From Streptomyces lushanensis (GTDB lineage Bacteria > Actinomycetota > Actinomycetes > Streptomycetales > Streptomycetaceae), in the NCBI RefSeq assembly GCF_001700515.1, contig NZ_MAUD01000076.1, forward strand, positions 1 to 32,050: a stretch of 32,050 nucleotides of DNA, read 5' to 3'. The notes under the pieces were generated by a model that had not been told where the DNA came from, made no database searches, and saw only the letters and a program-made list of their open reading frames with translations. The position numbers and the translations under genes were made by a program. This document shows, piece after piece, positions 31,655-32,050 of the stretch (positions are counted from its first letter, which is position 1; each line of letters begins with the position of its first letter).

Positions 31655-32050
31655 TGCCGGACGACGTGGGGGGCAAGCCGTTCCCGGACGGCTGGGAGCC
31701 CGACGACGACCGCGGAGGAGCGGACGAGGAGTTCGCCTCCGTGGTGTTCGACGAGGACTTCGTCCGGTCGGCCGCCGTCCATGAACCCTCCGCCGTGGAA
31801 CGCCTGCTGGCCGCCGCCCAGGCGCGCGCGGAGGCCGAGGCGGCACGGGCCAGGGCCGGCGGCGGACCGCCCGAGGACGAGCTCTACGAGGAGCTGTACG
31901 GCCGGGACGGCGTGTACGGCTCCGAGTATCCCTACGACGGCGAGTACGACCCCGACGACCCGGACGCGTCCCTCGGCCCGTACGGACGCCATGGCGGCGC
32001 CCTGCGTCCGTACCGCGGCAGCGCCCGCTGGCACCGCCCGGTCGCCTGGC
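31654..32050 (+). CDS. SCO2583/SCO2584-type protein, N-terminal part, cut by window end
   Basis: The frame is open from GTG 31654 to the last base (132 codons). It begins MPDDVGGKPFPDGWEPDDDR, with FASVVFDEDFVRSAAVHEPS, AVERLLAAAQARAEAEAARA and a Tyr/Asp/Gly-rich low-complexity part, then GGALRPYRGSARWHRPVAW. This matches my memory of the N-terminal domain of S. coelicolor SCO2583/SCO2584, acidic cytoplasmic regions that precede a membrane segment; SCO2584 is reported to act in spore-wall synthesis. The membrane segment and the extracellular part would lie outside the window. Location next to proA is as in S. coelicolor, as far as I recall. Confidence 0.75.
   Translation, partial: MPDDVGGKPFPDGWEPDDDRGGADEEFASVVFDEDFVRSAAVHEPSAVERLLAAAQARAEAEAARARAGGGPPEDELYEELYGRDGVYGSEYPYDGEYDPDDPDASLGPYGRHGGALRPYRGSARWHRPVAW

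Overview
This is a high-GC actinobacterial chromosome segment, almost certainly Streptomyces. Coding DNA has the strong G/C third-position bias of the genus, GTG starts are frequent, and the conserved backbone has Streptomyces gene order: CYTH/CHAD protein - TIGR03960 radical SAM - TIGR03936 partner - RNase E/G - rplU - rpmA - obg ... proB - conserved small protein - proA - SCO2584-type spore-wall protein. I saw no tRNA, rRNA or CRISPR array.

Three regions can be separated. (1) 1-13,975 is RNA/translation housekeeping: a CHAD protein cut by the window start, the two halves of a radical SAM pair, a GNAT enzyme, a 1,394-residue RNase E/G with long repeat-bearing disordered arms, and ribosomal proteins L21 and L27. 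The radical SAM gene and its usual partner are split by about 4 kb (2.9-7.1 kb) of accessory DNA. That DNA holds a WhiJ/Scr1-type XRE regulator, a DUF6879 gene, a DUF397 gene, several small genes and the wreck of a serine recombinase.

(2) 14,094-27,744: after the obg GTPase and two strong stem-loops comes a cell-wall glycopolymer cluster. It encodes a cytidylyltransferase-SDR fusion of the Acs1/Bcs1 type (predicted to make CDP-ribitol), a polytopic TagF/TarL-like polyol-phosphate transferase, two TarS-like family 2 glycosyltransferases, RmlA, RmlB, RmlD and RmlC (dTDP-L-rhamnose), and a SAM-dependent methyltransferase. Together these predict a glycosylated, possibly rhamnosylated and methylated, poly(ribitol phosphate)-like wall polymer. 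The last glycosyltransferase and rmlC run on the minus strand and converge on the methyltransferase, overlapping its 3' end.

(3) 28,103-32,050: proline biosynthesis (proB, a conserved 113-residue protein, proA), then the first part of an SCO2584-type membrane protein linked to spore-wall synthesis, which fits the neighbouring polymer genes.

Non-coding DNA in the polymer cluster is notable. Nearly every transcription-unit start carries a stem-loop next to the start codon, including a perfect 15-bp AT-rich inverted repeat (24,173-24,211) and a pseudoknot-like leader (15,749-15,811). A ladder of degenerate 10-bp repeats precedes proA, and three genes look leaderless. All functional statements are inferences from sequence and remembered family knowledge; no database search was run.
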